64,000 nucleotides of DNA from Apostichopus japonicus (GCF_037975245.1 NC_092572.1:1959501-2023500), one strand, 5' to 3'; counted from the stretch's first letter, positions 49,901-61,471 are shown. The notes: generated by a model not told the origin, from the sequence alone. A program made the numbers and translations.

Positions 49901-52900
49901 CTTGCTTGGGTATACTGTAACTAAACAAGGGAAAGTTGGACTTAACTCAAACTTGGTATATAGATTTTTTTTGAATAAGTACAGTTAGGATGGTCATACA
50001 GACTTAGGATGGTCATAGGTCACCTGTGGGCCGTTATGGGCCATTTTGTGGAAATACGCAAAATGCTTCTTCTCCTACAGATTCCATGGTACAATGTTGA
50101 GGGTTTGTCACGATAGTACTATGGAAGTTTTACCTTCAGGGTGTTCATGAATTTGAGATCAAAGATCAACTAGGGGTCTTTTGTGGCCCGGGCCGCGGCC
50201 CTATATTTTCAAATTGCTCCTGTTCGTACAGTGTATGGCCAGTTATAATGAAACTTGGTCTCGACGTTCCTCGGGATGAGAGTTACGAGGGGTGTTCGGA
50301 AAATTGAGGTCAATGGTCATTTAGGGGGTCATCTGGGGTCATTCTTTGTAATATTTTCAAATATCTCAATCTCCCCAAGATTTTGATGGATCATATTCAA
50401 AGTTGAACTGATGATTGTTGGATTGTGTATGAATAAGGTGATGCCTAATAATTTTTGGTCAAAAGTTAATTAATTACAATTAATCCCAATTGTTTAAAAA
50501 AATCTGAGCCTTCACCTATTGCCAAAGCTCCTTTAATTTGTCTCCCAGTCTCTGCAGTGTTTGTTTACATTTGTGGTTAAGCTCTGCAGAGGCTGTTAGT
50601 GGAATTAAAGCAGGACTGGGAGTTGTTATTAACTGTTGAACTGTAAGCATGGGAGCCCTATAGCCAATCATCACTTGCCGATTCTTAGAAGTCTTTGAGC
50701 CGTATGTAGGCAGCCAGCCAAAATTTTGGCAAGGAGTGCTTCAGGTCTGCTCAGGTAGAGGGGAGAAAGTTTAATAGGGTAGGTCAGTGGTATTGTTTGA
50801 GAGAGTGGGTAAAATAGGATTTAAAGGCGGAAAATAGGAATTATAGCCAGTGGTGTGGCCAGGATTCTGCTAACGGAGGGGGGGGGGGGGGTTATCCCTC
50901 ATGGGCCCAAAATTGGTGGAATTTGAAAAATGGCCTGAAATTTGGTGGGCCATAAAGTTTTGTGGGCCCTACATTTTTAAGCTCGAAAAGGTATGAGCTT
51001 CTGCACCATTGGTGCTCTAGTTTGTGTCAAGAGGTTGGCATCTCTGGTTATATGTATCATTATTTTGTTTGTACAGATGCCCTCTTGCTAGTGACGTGTC
51101 ACCATCACTTTTGACAGATCCACCACCAAACCTCCCAACCTCATCTGCAAGTACAATTTTTTCAACTCGTACTGACTCCAACTGGGACCTTCATTTTCAG
51201 CTACCAGAGTTTTCATCGGCTATTGTTGATAAACTTCAAACTGGGTCTCCACCTCTGAAAGAAGCAGAACGGTCTGCGATGCTGGAAGCCATCTACAATG
51301 CAGTCAAAGTATATACTTAGTAAGTGCATTTTGAGGGAATAAATAGTTCAGTAGAAGAAATAAATTTGATATGTGCCAGTTTGTGCAGTGCAATTACCTT
51401 TTGATGTTTTAACATGGCAAGGAATCACTAAACATTTTGGTTTTCTGGTTTATTTTTTGATAGTTACCCGAAGACTATGCAGTATGAGCGTATTATTCAG
51501 AAGTTGTTTAAAGTCTACCCCAAGCTTGCCAACCAGCCAAATATGTCAACAGGAGATGTTCAGGTATGTCAGCAGTATATATATATTTAGTGAGCATTTT
51601 TTCATGAGGGGGTTTGAATGCCTGCTCTGACAGATCCATGGTCTAATTTTTCTTCTTTTCTCTGTTTAGGTTGGGGGGGGGGGGGATGGGATGGAGTAGG
51701 GAAAGCAAAATTAGTGTTGAGAGTACCAAAAGCATGGTAAAGTAATTAAATGTAATGCATGTTTGGGAGATAAGTAGGAGAAAGAACGCAGATAACATTT
51801 TTTTGAGCGGGTAACCATGTGGGCAACTATTTACAGATAGGTAATGAAGTGAAAATCTGTACTACCTCATTAACTAACCAATTTGTCCATGTTACTTACA
51901 ACTGTACATAGACATGGACATGGATGCTATTGTATGCTTTATTTCTCATCCAATATTACTTTTTTATCAGCCTAGCTCACCATTCTCCATGGGCACGCTC
52001 CCTTTCATACCCCCTCGACAGAAAATGGCTACATTGCTTAAAAGTTTGGTCGAGTAGTGTGAGTAGAATTAAATTATTCAATTAGGAAAAAGTTGAGTAA
52101 TGTAAATAAACACTAATTGTCAGTTTACTTTATTTTGCAGTCCATCTGGAAAATCAGACTTCAATACAAATTTTCAAATGCAAGGAAGAGGGAGGACAGC
52201 TCACTCCCTGTGGTGCAGTCACGGAAAAGAGTGAGACCATCTCTTCATCTTTCCCAAGTGCCTGCTGCCCGAAAAACTCCACCACAATGGGGTATGATTA
52301 ACTATCTCCCACAAAGACAAGAATCAGAGGATGACAAGTCCATTGAATCCCATATTCAGTGGTTGAGAAGGGAGAACGCCAAGAAGAAACCTCACTACTC
52401 CAGGGTGACAGAGGCAATGTCAGCAACATTCTCAGATCGAAGACAACTGATTGTTAAAGAAGGTGTTTCTGTGAAGCAGGTCCAGGAGCTGTACCCATGG
52501 CTTTTCGATGAAGATGAGGTATTTACTTTCAGTTTATACAGCTCCTTTCAATTACCAACCAGTGTAGTTTTTTTCTGTTGTATTCGTTATTAGACAAAAA
52601 AATTAGGGGGCGGCCACTATTTTTTTTTGGGGGGGGGCGGCAAGATCCACCCAGGGGTGGCAACTTACACTCAGGGGGGCCCCTACAACCCCCCTGGAGT
52701 ACACTGCATGATGACGTATGTATATGTGTCCATGATGACTTGCTTGTAAACACAATATCTCAAGATAGCATAGTGCATATATAGAGGAACCTTATACCCG
52801 GGCTGGGGGGTACACACACCTTAAAATGTTACGTACTGTGCCCCAGGATAAGATTTGTGATTGTCCAAAAATGGGGAATACAAACATGTTGACCTTCGTC

Positions 52901-55062
52901 TGCAGTACCCCATAATAAAATGACTGGAGATGACACTAAATGTGTGCCACCTGAGGTCAATGGAGGTCAAACACTTAAAAACTGGAAACTCATCTGGTTA
53001 TTTTAACAGGAACTGCTATCACTAACCTCATAGTAATGTTGACACTGATACAGTCATTACAATTTATTTCATTTTGTTGTTATGTAGAACTCTTTTCTTC
53101 ATTTTCCAACATAGAATATAATCACCAAACTTTTTTAATTTCTTGTTCAATTTTCAGATAATTTTGGAATTCCAGAGAATTGGATCCTCCTCAATTACGG
53201 ACCTGATACATGATGGCTTCACCAAATATGCTGATGCTATTGTAACAACGGTGAAGAATAAGAAAAGCCGACCAAACCTTGTAGACAAAGCTATTGGAGA
53301 CATTTTGAAATATAAGGATGAGAGCACAAGGCATGGTTAGTATTTTATTGCATGAAGGTAGAAAAAAAATATCAAGCGAACACAGACAGGAAATTTGTTC
53401 ATAAACAACAACGCTTCCTTAGTATGATCAGTGTTTATAAACAACAGCATGTGAGTCGTTAGTGTACTTTAACATCAATAGAACATGACATTTTCAAGCG
53501 ATAATATTTTGAGGCGTTAGGACCTCTTGGGTCGTGGCTTGGGTTCCTGGGATATTCATTAGTTCATGGGTAAAAAAGTTGCCGACCGCTGGTCTAGAGA
53601 GCAGTGGCGTAGTAAGTGGGGGAAGTCCGCCCTGCAGGGTACCAGTCAGGGGAGTGCCAAGCGGCACACAGCCCCCAAAATAATAATAAAATTATATCAT
53701 AATAAGATATATTCTCAAAGGGGATACCCCCCCCCTTAGACCCCTCCTCAGAGTGGCATCCTTGCATGGGGGACTAAAGAAGGACCCACCTATTCTAGGT
53801 AGCCACTGCTAGAGAGCTCTGTAACACTTCAGTCAGGTCAAATTGATGGTTTGTATTAACTGTGTGAGTCAAGTGTCCATTGCCACACCACTCACATAAC
53901 CGTTGATCATGGTCAAACTTCAAATGTAATAAGCTAGGCCTATCTGATCTTGTCTTCATTTGTGTTTCAAATATATTGTAAGAAAACACCTCTGAGGAGT
54001 GAGGATATCATGATATTTAATATTAAAGGGAATTACAAAACAGTTTCACCTATGTTTTTTTTTATAGAGGCCACTAAATATGCTGCAGTGATTGCAGTAC
54101 CAACCCTTGTTAACGAGAAGTTGGAAAATATGCTCTCGGTGGTTGATGAAACTGTAAGTAACTTATATATATAATGGATAATTACCCTAAATTTATCTCA
54201 TATTTTTCTTATGGGTTGTCATTAACTTCCCCCTTTATAATTAAATTGAAGGGAAACAAAAGACAAACTGATATGTGTAGGAGTTTCATTAAACAATAAA
54301 TGGAAACGTTCCTTGTAAAGGACCTTTTAGCATCAACAACTAGTTCTGTCTGAGTTGAATAAAGTATCTGAAGAAAAGCAAGGAAATTTTAATAATATAT
54401 TAAGGCAAATAAATTCATTAAATTTTTGCCTTGGAGGCTGTGGACTCTGCCTCGGAGGCTGTTGCCTCAACCACAACTGCAACACTGCATATTAATGACA
54501 TTTTAACGTTTGTACTGTGATACCATTGAAATTTATCCATGTAAGGAAAATGACTCATAATGTTAACAAAATTTGTCAATGATATGTAATATCGTCTTTA
54601 ATGCTATTATTAAACATACTATATATTAAATAATTACATATTTAATATGGTAACTTGCACAATCCTTCCTAAAAACATGACGTTTGCTTTGACTACATGG
54701 GTTCAAATCCCATCCTGGATCTGCCATTGTGCTTCCTAAAATAATTGGTTACTTATTCATTTCATTTTCTTTGTTGGCAGCATGAAGTTAAACTTCCAGT
54801 GATCATGGAAATGTTTGAAGGTGAAGAAGAAGTCAGCAGCTACACAGTTAAAGTTGATGGCTTCAAAGTCACAGAATCATCCAATTTAATGTCAGCTTTT
54901 GCTGTCTACTTGGCTACATTTTATATATTTAACTTGGTTTATCCAACAGCTCTGAAGAAAACCCTAAACTTCTACCAGAGGATGATTTTAAACATCCAGG
55001 ATGGACTCGCAGTTGACAAGACAGTTATGAGAGTTGTAGAAAAAATAAATATGAATATGTAA
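43932..55062 (+). CDS. PB1-domain companion protein of the CACTA element (SAMD3-like family)
   Basis: Eight exons with matching phases: 43932-43945, 48878-49117, 51077-51319, 51464-51563, 52141-52518, 53158-53335, 54068-54153 and 54781-55062. The first encodes only MSSV plus part of an Arg codon (phase 2, donor gtaagt) and fits the second exactly. Exon 2 gives a PB1-like fold (VKASEVFQLKEKFKLQCWD, KSLIILL). Later exons contain YYPKTMQYERII, SIWKIRLQYKFSN, NYLPQRQES and a conserved C-terminal domain, the order seen in animal proteins commonly labelled SAMD3-like. The biochemical role in the transposon is unknown. The transposase gene lies inside intron 1. The first exon is the least certain part, since 14 nt carry little signal. 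Confidence 0.65.
44377..45030. repeat. Degenerate CCAACT/ACTCG repeats, partly inverted
   Basis: 44377-44560 is rich in ccaactagtc, ccaactc and actcgcca words; near 44993-45030 the reverse complement appears (ggcgagttggtagtaga, cgagttgac). This gives a loose inverted repeat about 600 bp across. It may be the remains of a small foldback element inside the CACTA element. Confidence 0.35.
45878..48322 (+). CDS. CACTA (EnSpm) transposase, zinc-finger/Tnp2-like
   Basis: An intronless frame of 814 codons from the ATG at 45878, which starts right at the zinc fingers; upstream in-frame sequence has no ATG. Residues 1-60 carry two C2H2-type fingers (FPCCQCQF with RHYRYMH, then CNINSCHRTF with RHIRQKH), probably for DNA binding. 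The middle has YHDDFCVANPLGNK, TLSMIVADNLAAH and PCRFCLV; then LPSDIAHDLFEGIVP, and later TPKFHYMIHYPHQM and RFEGKHLYFKEL. These blocks characterise animal Tnp2-related transposases, with the acidic D/D/E-type residues lying in the YHDD, VADN and HDLFEG regions (assignment inferred). No frameshift or stop is seen. A polyadenylation signal follows at 48540. Confidence 0.75.
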   Translation: MVNFPCCQCQFTTQSFLKLLRHYRYMHKSPDSKITCNINSCHRTFSSTRSFQRHIRQKHSLFWAQYGRQRNDANINVNNDDEQIDDFEQEEHPNPVGQLNNPNLVAVESSTEEQVAAFLIGLRENFKVCHEACNFVATEMQNLLLEFSADMQMKVNSALQNENIDPTLMDHYNIFGESSLWRSLDHFSDARHVNSFCAQTLDFVEPVEYLLGVGANGKEKTFQYIDILETIKLLLKQDDIFAEVVNGHLSPDSSLQDYCDGALCKNNPLLAESQNIQIQLYHDDFCVANPLGNKVKNLKFSAFYFLIGNISPKLRSKLHVIQLSLLCQTECVKEFGLHKVLAPLVADLKKLERDGIIVEKDGAEHNIKGTLSMIVADNLAAHTVGGFQESFNTFRPCRFCLVTRGEIKEHMNANSVTKRTSASYDQQARMAENIPEIAGMYGLKKSSIFNVLQYFHVVNGLPSDIAHDLFEGIVPCVLEKVILHCVQENLFSLEQLNTEIDIFPYEGTDKVNKPTKMKTNVHRFKVKQNAIQTWCLLRLLPLMVGKHVPVGDNIWKLLQLIADVVELVVAPHTNVVLSEFLADLIESFLIYYFVLFPNDSMTPKFHYMIHYPHQMLQFGPLVHCWTLRFEGKHLYFKELSHRTKNRRNICKTLANRHEYYQSWFRTKRNFLSKGHVEHSFGNLYPIRLMLKSIQDVLLPVTGEAEMVYTAKKAECNGTSYWKGCAVTTDVGPEGLIKFGIVELICLIGGTVYFVCRQTTTSDYCNHLHAYVLNGTGQYSLRTTDSLLDHYPLSVYPCQGNEQSIVVIRHYILLP
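48540..48545 (+). terminator. AATAAA polyadenylation signal of the transposase
   Basis: AATAAA lies about 218 bp after the transposase stop, in an AT-rich stretch. Use is inferred. Confidence 0.4.
49240..50460. repeat. GGTCA-rich dispersed repeat, interrupted by a LINE piece
   Basis: 49258-49400 has a gagctatcgtgat and gaatttgatgaaacttgg style; 49950-50400 has aggatggtcata, ggtcatctggggtcat and ataatgaaacttggtctcg words. They read like two arms of one old repeat in an intron of the PB1 gene. The superfamily is not recognised. Confidence 0.35.
49553..49920 (-). mobile_element. 5'-truncated LINE fragment, antisense
   Basis: On the minus strand, about 49920-49740 translates as the very end of a LINE reverse-transcriptase ORF (SVRSTTRNNSF, ETFSYVALKEWNELS), a pattern shared by CR1/L2/Jockey-type elements. 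After the stop comes a short 3' UTR (ggcctcggggggagattagc) and an (AAAT)-rich tail at about 49600-49570. It lies in intron 2 of the PB1 gene. Confidence 0.55.
53594..53816. mobile_element. hAT-type MITE with 8-bp target-site duplication
   Basis: The element is 53602-53808 (207 bp), with ends CAGTGGCGTAG and (inverted) CAGTGGCTACC. It is flanked by an identical 8-bp direct repeat CTAGAGAG (53594-53601 and 53809-53816). TIR start CAG and an 8-bp duplication are the hAT signature. The left flank (gttgccgaccgctg) itself resembles the end of another hAT element, so this is a nested insertion. Confidence 0.75.
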
Positions 55063-55149
55063 ATATCGTATGTTGGTCGCTTGAACTTTCACCCCAATGG
55101 TGTGAGCACGTACAGAAATGTTGTGTCTTGTTCTTGTAGTAGTTATGAT

Positions 55150-55155
55150 AATAAA
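55150..55155 (+). terminator. AATAAA polyadenylation signal of the PB1 gene
   Basis: AATAAA about 90 bp after the stop at 55062. Use is inferred. Confidence 0.4.
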
Positions 55156-55245
55156 ACCGTACATTCAATATAAGGAACAATCTGTGATATACAGTGCGCA
55201 TTATGCAATCAGTGAACTAACCACAGTACGTAAAGACATACAGAA

Positions 55246-55410
55246 GTTGTGGTGGAATGGCTAGGGCACTGAACACATGATTCCATGATCGTGGGTTCAT
55301 GTACCAACCTGGTCGATTTGTATGTATCTTTAATGAAGACACTTAATCTCAATTGCCTGTATTTACTCAGGTGTATAGGGTACCCTGAGAGGTAATTAAA
55401 AAATATACTT
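55246..55410 (+). mobile_element. tRNA-derived SINE
   Basis: The head reads like a tRNA: an A-box-like tggctagggc and a B-box-like gggttcatgtacc about 35 bp later. An unrelated tail follows to about 55410. No good cloverleaf with paired acceptor stem is visible, so it is a SINE rather than a functional tRNA gene. Confidence 0.5.
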
Positions 55411-56699
55411 GTCTAGCCATATACGTACACATAATACTGCACACCGGTTATATTCAATAATGCACACCGGTCATACTACTAGTATATGCTATAATGCATG
55501 CCTAAGCCCCACATAAGTGTAGTGTATAAGATTATTGTTTGTGTACTTGCGCACACGTTTGGGATCAAGCAAAGATCAAATTATCAGCAAATGATTTTCG
55601 ATATATCGGGCAAGTCTTTAACATGGACTTCAGTGTACTTGGAAATAATTACAATGATTAAATGAGGTTAGTGTGATTGAATGTGGGGACCTCATTTAAA
55701 ATGTACCCCCAAAAAATTGACCTAGAAGGTAATTGTCTACCAGTCAAGACATAGCTTATGGTTTGTGATAAAGTACTTCTAGAAATGTTGTAACTATACT
55801 TTGTTTTCTGTTCCACCCTAGTGTTGCTTCAATGATAATAACATGTTCAACTTGCATGTTCTGCAATAATATTGTACCATCACATCTCATGGTCAGAAAC
55901 TCAGAATAATATCACTTCCAAGTTCATAAAATGACTTATATTATTCTTTTGTTTTAAATGTAGTTGTCAGATGTTGTTAGACATAGAAATTTAATCTCTG
56001 GTCAATGGTTCTCTTTAAAGCTCACTTTTTGGTTTAGCTTGTCATGGTAATATTTTTATTTATCATCCTAATTCGAGATGATGATTATAAGTGTATTTTC
56101 TGGCCCTTTTAACAGCTAAGGTCATATAGAGCTACTCAAGGCCTTTTTATACCATTTGACTTAACATGGGGTATTATTTTTATAAATAAATTATAAATAG
56201 TTATATGATATATTGTTTTGTGTATATTAAATCTATGTTATGTATATTTATATTAAAATATTAATTAAGATAATTTAGTTGGCTGAAGTTCTATTTTTAT
56301 ATTTGAGCTGTGTACTCCCAAACTTTCCCTTTATCTGTCTGTCCACATCTTTTCCATGCTGCTATTTTGATGAAACTGATGGAGCCCATAATGATGCATG
56401 ATCTAATTGTTTGAAAACTCTTGAACACTTCCAACTTAGGAGCGTTTCAAAGTAATCCCATGAGTAGTCTCAGATGTTTTATCGGAGAAGATTTTGACAT
56501 TTTTGTAAAGATAAGTTTTCCCAATTGTCCAATAAATATATATTTCAGTTTTAAATGTTCTTTAACCTTTAGTGTTTGTTACTGTTCTTTATGAGATGAC
56601 TTTTAAATGGAATGTTTATTTGTCACATTTTGCATTAATATTGAATGTTAATAAAAATTACCATGAAACTTACAATGTGTGTCACTATCTCATTTCTTA

Positions 56700-56945
56700 A
56701 CTAATCAGTACTTAATCTTAAACTAGTCTTGTGACCTAAATAAGTAGTCACAGTTGCAATGACTAACATTTTTAGTCACTGGACTAAGCTTTGGTCGATA
56801 GAGGCATCGTAGTAGGACTAATTTTAATTAGTCAGAAAACTCAATTTAATTAGTCACAAAACTAATGTTATATAGTCAAATGACTAGAAAAAACTGGTCG
56901 ATAGAGACATCGTTGTGACTAATTTTTTTTAGTCATATTGACTAA
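56700..56945. repeat. Right subterminal repeats of the 13.5-kb CACTA element
   Basis: Many tagtcac, tagtca and gactaa words. A longer unit (ggtcgatagaggcatcgt / ggtcgatagagacatcgt) occurs twice, near 56792 and 56898. Confidence 0.65.
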
Positions 56946-57496
56946 CTATTGTTTACAGTGTGGGCAAATTACAAGAAATAGTACATTGATTCTCATGAGA
57001 CAACGCTTGCGTACATCGATGATGCATAGCATAAAAAACTGAGAAATATGAGTTCTGAGAAAACTTGACATCGAGAAGGATCTCACTGCTAGTATCAAAC
57101 GTACAAGTTACGTTACATATATGTAATCAAAAACAAAAAACAACCGAATTATATCAAAATTTCTCCTTTCCTATTGTTTTGAACTATTTAGTCCGAGAGG
57201 GATATGACCTAACCGTTACCCAATATTGGATTAATTAGCAGCGCTATTTGCTGGCAGCTCTACACATCTTACTCGTAAAAGTTTCGTATTTTATCTATCA
57301 AGATAGCATTTTCTGTGTAATGTACTTTCATACTTGTTAGCATAACCATCCTGGAGTTTATTGGATTATTCAATTTTGGCAAGTTGTGGCTGGATTTTGG
57401 AATAATCTTGAATATTTTTATTGCCTTCCAAAGGATCATTGCAAATTCTGCCTATGCACTTTACTTCCATGGCTTTCGCATTGCATACTCTAGTAG

Positions 57497-59515
57497 CGTT
57501 CTCCATTCTTTAAGGTACCTGGTATAAAGGAATCTGTGACTACTCAGCCATGTAAAAGACCTTTTGTTGATACCTTTCGTTTAAGGAGGCAACGAACAAG
57601 GAGAGGAACAAAAGCTGGTTGCAGGTTTAAAAGACCTATTCTATCTTTGGTCAATGTTAGATCTTGTCAACAGAAAACTGTAAGTAACATTTTTGTGTCG
57701 AGGGGAGTGGATTTTACCAATCTTGTTGATCTTTCTTTCTTACAAAGCGCTCCTTACAAAATCAATGATAATGATGACCGTTTTATTCAAACTTTGATAC
57801 GTCCAAGATTTTATCGCCACACACAAACTAGTAAAACTGTAACTAGCATTAATCTTGTTGTAATCAATTGCAAAGATGAATCTAAGGGCCCTGATCCTCA
57901 ACCATTATCTGTTTGTTTGATTAATGTTCGATCAGTTAAAAACAAAGCTGTGTCAGTTGCCGACTATGTTTCCTCAGAGAAAATTGATGTCCTTGCAATT
58001 ACTGAGACATGGCTAAGGGAACCAACAGACAACCATACATTACGCAATCTTGTTCCTAATGATTATTATTTTAAACATATACCTCGTCAAGCTAACAGGC
58101 CTGGTGGAGGTGTTGGCATTCTATACAATTCCTGTTTAACTGTGGAAGTGATAAGCTCAAATCGAAATAGCGGTTTCACTCATTTTGAACATATGAACTG
58201 CAGGGTCAGTAACAAGAATTCTCAATTTATTATGTGCGTCGTTTACAGACCCCCACCCTCTACCAAAAACGGACTCAAAAATACAGTATTTTTTGATGAA
58301 TGGTCGCAATTTTTGGAGAGTCTTGCCTCGTCCATTGATAAGGTTGTTATTGTTGGCGATGTTAATTTTCATCTCGATAAAGCAAATGATCTTAGTGCCA
58401 AGCGGTTCTGCAATTTGCTTAATGCTTACAGTTTTGTGCAAAACATTACTGGACCCACCCAACGTGCGGGCCACACACTAGACACTGTTATAACCAACGA
58501 GTCCGCATCGAGTGGTTTTCTTTCTGGATCTCCGATAATCACCGATCCTAATCTTGGTGATGCCAATGGAAACTTAACCTGCGACCACTATGCTGTGCAT
58601 TTCAACCTTGACATGTGTAAACCAAAGCATCCACGTAAATGTATAACGTACCGAAGGTATCGCTCTATACAAATTTCAGACTTAGTGGATGACATAAGGA
58701 ATAATCCCGAGCTGATGGTTACGAATCGTTCATTATGTGATTTGGTTGACATTTACAATAGCCAGTTGACACGCCTAATGGATATTCATGCACCAATAAT
58801 CACGAAGTATATCACATTGCGCCCTAATGCACCTTGGTATTCTGATAGATTGAGAGATGCGAAACATAAGCGCCGTAAAGCTGAAAGAGTCTGGAGAAAA
58901 TCAAAACTTACTGTTCATTTTCTGATTTACAAACAATCGTGCCGCAATGTAAGTAAATTACTTGTCAAAGAAAAACAAAACTATTACTCAACTAAGATTA
59001 CTGAATGTGGTAACGACATGAAGCAACTCTTTCAATTGACTCGCCACATTATGGGAGAAAATAGTAGCTTAACCTTGCCCGATCACACCTCGGCCGAGAA
59101 TCTCGCAAATCAATTCAATGAGTTTTTCATAGATAAAGTTGCTTCCATTCACCAACGTTTCGATAATAACGTCAGTTGGACGGACATAATGGAAGCCGAT
59201 GTTACCTTTAATGGAGAATGCCTTTCACAATTTGAACCCACCAATGAGACTGAGATACGGGAATTAATTCTTCGTGTACCAAATAAATCGTGTTCTATGG
59301 ATCCTTTGCCAACATGGATATTGAAGAGGTGTGTTGATGTTTTGCTCCCAATTATTACAGCCATTGTTAATAAATCCCTAGCCGAGTCTCTCGTTCCGCC
59401 ATCATTCAAACAGTCGTGTGTAACTCCACTCCTGAAAAAAAACTGGACTGAACAAAGACTCTCTTTTAAATTACCGACCTGTTTCGCAATTACCATTTGT
59501 GTCGAAATTAGTTGA
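57497..59515 (+). pseudogene. LINE ORF2, endonuclease part and start of reverse transcriptase
   Basis: The frame is open from 57497 with no ATG near its beginning, so the start is lost or lies in another exon or frame. AP-endonuclease landmarks in order: INVRSVKNKA, ITETWL, RPGGGVGILY, VVYRPP, VVIVGDVNFHLD, GHTLDTVIT and CDHYAVHF. The reverse-transcriptase N-terminus follows (SCSMDPLPTWILK). The frame shifts at an A-run near 59437-59444, after which the true protein continues in the next frame. Confidence 0.8.
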
Positions 59516-60805
59516 AAGAGTCGTTGCAAACAGATTAAGTCACCACCTAGCTGTAAATGCACTGCACGATACCTACCAGTCTGCCTACAGGCAACATCAC
59601 TCAACGGAGTCCGCTCTTTTGAAGGTGCAGAACGACATAGCAGTTTCACTTGATTCGAAGTTTAATGTGGCTCTTATCTTACTTGACTTGTCCGCTGCTT
59701 TCGATGTCATCGACCACCAAATTTTGTTTTAACGTCTGGAAAAAACTTTTGGGGTTACACTAAATGCATTCAGCTGGTTTAAATCTTATATGACAGGAAG
59801 AAAGCAATGGGTCAAAATTGGCCAGACTTCGTCGACAGCTGTACAACTTAGCACTGGCGTCCCACAAGGCTCAGTACTTGGCCCCATCATTTATTGTATG
59901 TTCACCAAACCACTGTGTGAAATCATAAAGCGTCACCAAGTCCACTACCACTGCTACGCCGATGATACGCAACTCTGTTTACAGTTCGATCCCAAAATGC
60001 CATGACAGAAATACAAGAAAAGTTGCAGGAATGTGTAAACAATGTTGGGATGTGGTTGAGGAGAAACAAACTTATGTTAAATGATGTTAAAACGGAACTT
60101 ATTATTTTTTCACCTAAAACCCAATTGAAAGACGATGTAACTCCGCACATTACAGTTGGGCACAATACCATTTATCCTGCATCTATTGTTAAGAATTTAG
60201 GAGTTTACTTTGACTCTCATCTTACCATGGAGACCCAAGTTAATCATATTATCAAGTCTTGCTATTTCCATATTCGTAATATAGGTAGAATAAGAGATTT
60301 CATTACAACTGATGCATGTAAAATACTGGTTGAACCCCTCGTTACCTCTCGCTTCGATTATTGCAATTCTTTACTATTTGGTATTTCACAGTCTCTAACA
60401 AACCGCCTACAACGCACACAAAATTGTGCAGCTCGCCTTATATCTAGAACTCCTCGTCGCAACCATATATCTCCTGTACTGTATGAACTACATTGGTTAC
60501 CTGTACGTTTTAGATCAAAATTTAAGATTCTTTTTCTTACCTTTAAGGCTCTTAATCACTTGACCCCTAGTTACATCACCAATGAGACCATACCTTATAT
60601 TCCGCCTAGATCCTTACGCTCATTGAATAAAAATTTACTTAGTGTGCCTTCTACCCGATCATCAACATATGAATTTAAACGTTTTGATTATACTGCTGCC
60701 ACATTATGGAATAATTTACCCCAGGGCATATGCAATATTAATATAGACTTAACGCTATTCAAGAAATTACTTAAAACACTGTTTTTCAGAGCTGCCAACA
60801 CAGAT
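59445..60805 (+). pseudogene. LINE ORF2, reverse transcriptase core and C-terminus
   Basis: After the frameshift come NYRPVSQLPF, SKLVERVVANRL, QSAYRQHHSTESALL and motif A LDLSAAFDVIDHQ. A TAA (59730-59732) then stands where Gln is expected, followed by TGVPQGSVLGPI and motif C YADDTQL. A second one-base shift near 59997 moves to another frame, which runs to the stop at 60806-60808 with the usual C-terminal block (LYELHWLPVRFR, LWNNLPQ). The catalytic Asp residues of motifs A and C are still present. Confidence 0.8.
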
Positions 60806-61471
60806 TAATGTACTTATTTTATACTTGCTGTACATACTTAATTTATGTGTTATTATTGTATTTTAGTCATAATTTTTCTATTTATTTTTCTATTTATGTT
60901 TTAATATTTCTATTTTTCTATACAATCTTAACTTTTATATCCTTTTTAACTCTTTTTTTACTTTTAACAAATTTTTTATCTTTTGCTGTAAAGCGCTTTA
61001 GAGCAATTTTTTAATTGAATAAGGCGCTATATAAATCTCGTGTAATAATAATAAAAAAAAATAATAATATGTGTTTTGGTTGTTGCATAATGAAGAAACA
61101 GTTCTACAATTTCATTTAAATTTCAGTTAAAAAAAATGCAATAATAACAAAATTGAAACAAATAGAAAATAATGCAATATTAAAAAGTGAAAAACAGTTT
61201 CCAAACATATATTGCATCGTAAACGCACAACAAGAAAAGTTATACTTTGCTTTCTCCTTATTGACAATTCCATTTTGTTAGTGGGCAATTCCTCAGTTAC
61301 TCGTTTTGCACTTTAGGCAATATTTGGTAACCATAGCTACTGTAATTTGGACACCGATGCGTTGTTTAGTTTATTTCTAGTATGGTGCACAACCTAGAGA
61401 TTCATAGTTTATGAATGAAAAGAGAAAGCTAAATCATCATTCTTTTGTTTTCATTTTACGAGCAAGCAAAC

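Larger units (their letters stand above)
43468..56960 (+). mobile_element. Complete CACTA-type DNA transposon, 13.5 kb, two genes
   Basis: The left end starts CACTGTAAACATTAGTTAGT at 43468; the right end ends with its inverted counterpart (ACTAACTATTGTTTACAGTG) at 56960, with about one mismatch in 20. TG lies on both outer sides. Arrays of tagtcac, gactaa and tagtca occupy both subterminal regions, as in EnSpm/CACTA elements. Between them are a zinc-finger/Tnp2-like transposase (45878-48322) and a PB1-domain companion gene (43932-55062), both in plus orientation and uninterrupted. Smaller transposons have inserted into the introns without hitting an exon. It may be recently active; that is inference. 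Confidence 0.75.
57200..61060 (+). mobile_element. CR1/L2-like LINE, nearly full coding part, decayed
   Basis: The order is AP endonuclease, reverse transcriptase, C-terminal domain, then a 3' tail with gcgctttagagc and aaggcgctatataaat followed by taataataa repeats, as in CR1/L2-type LINEs. No ORF1 is seen and the 5' limit is not defined; I place it after the CACTA end at 56960. Three lesions break the ORF (see the coding entries), so this copy is inactive. Confidence 0.8.

Noticed and set aside
54681-54729. tRNA-like T-arm (tgggttcaaatccca)
   Set aside because: Only a B-box and a 3' acceptor-like end are present; no D-arm or 5' acceptor strand, so not a tRNA gene.
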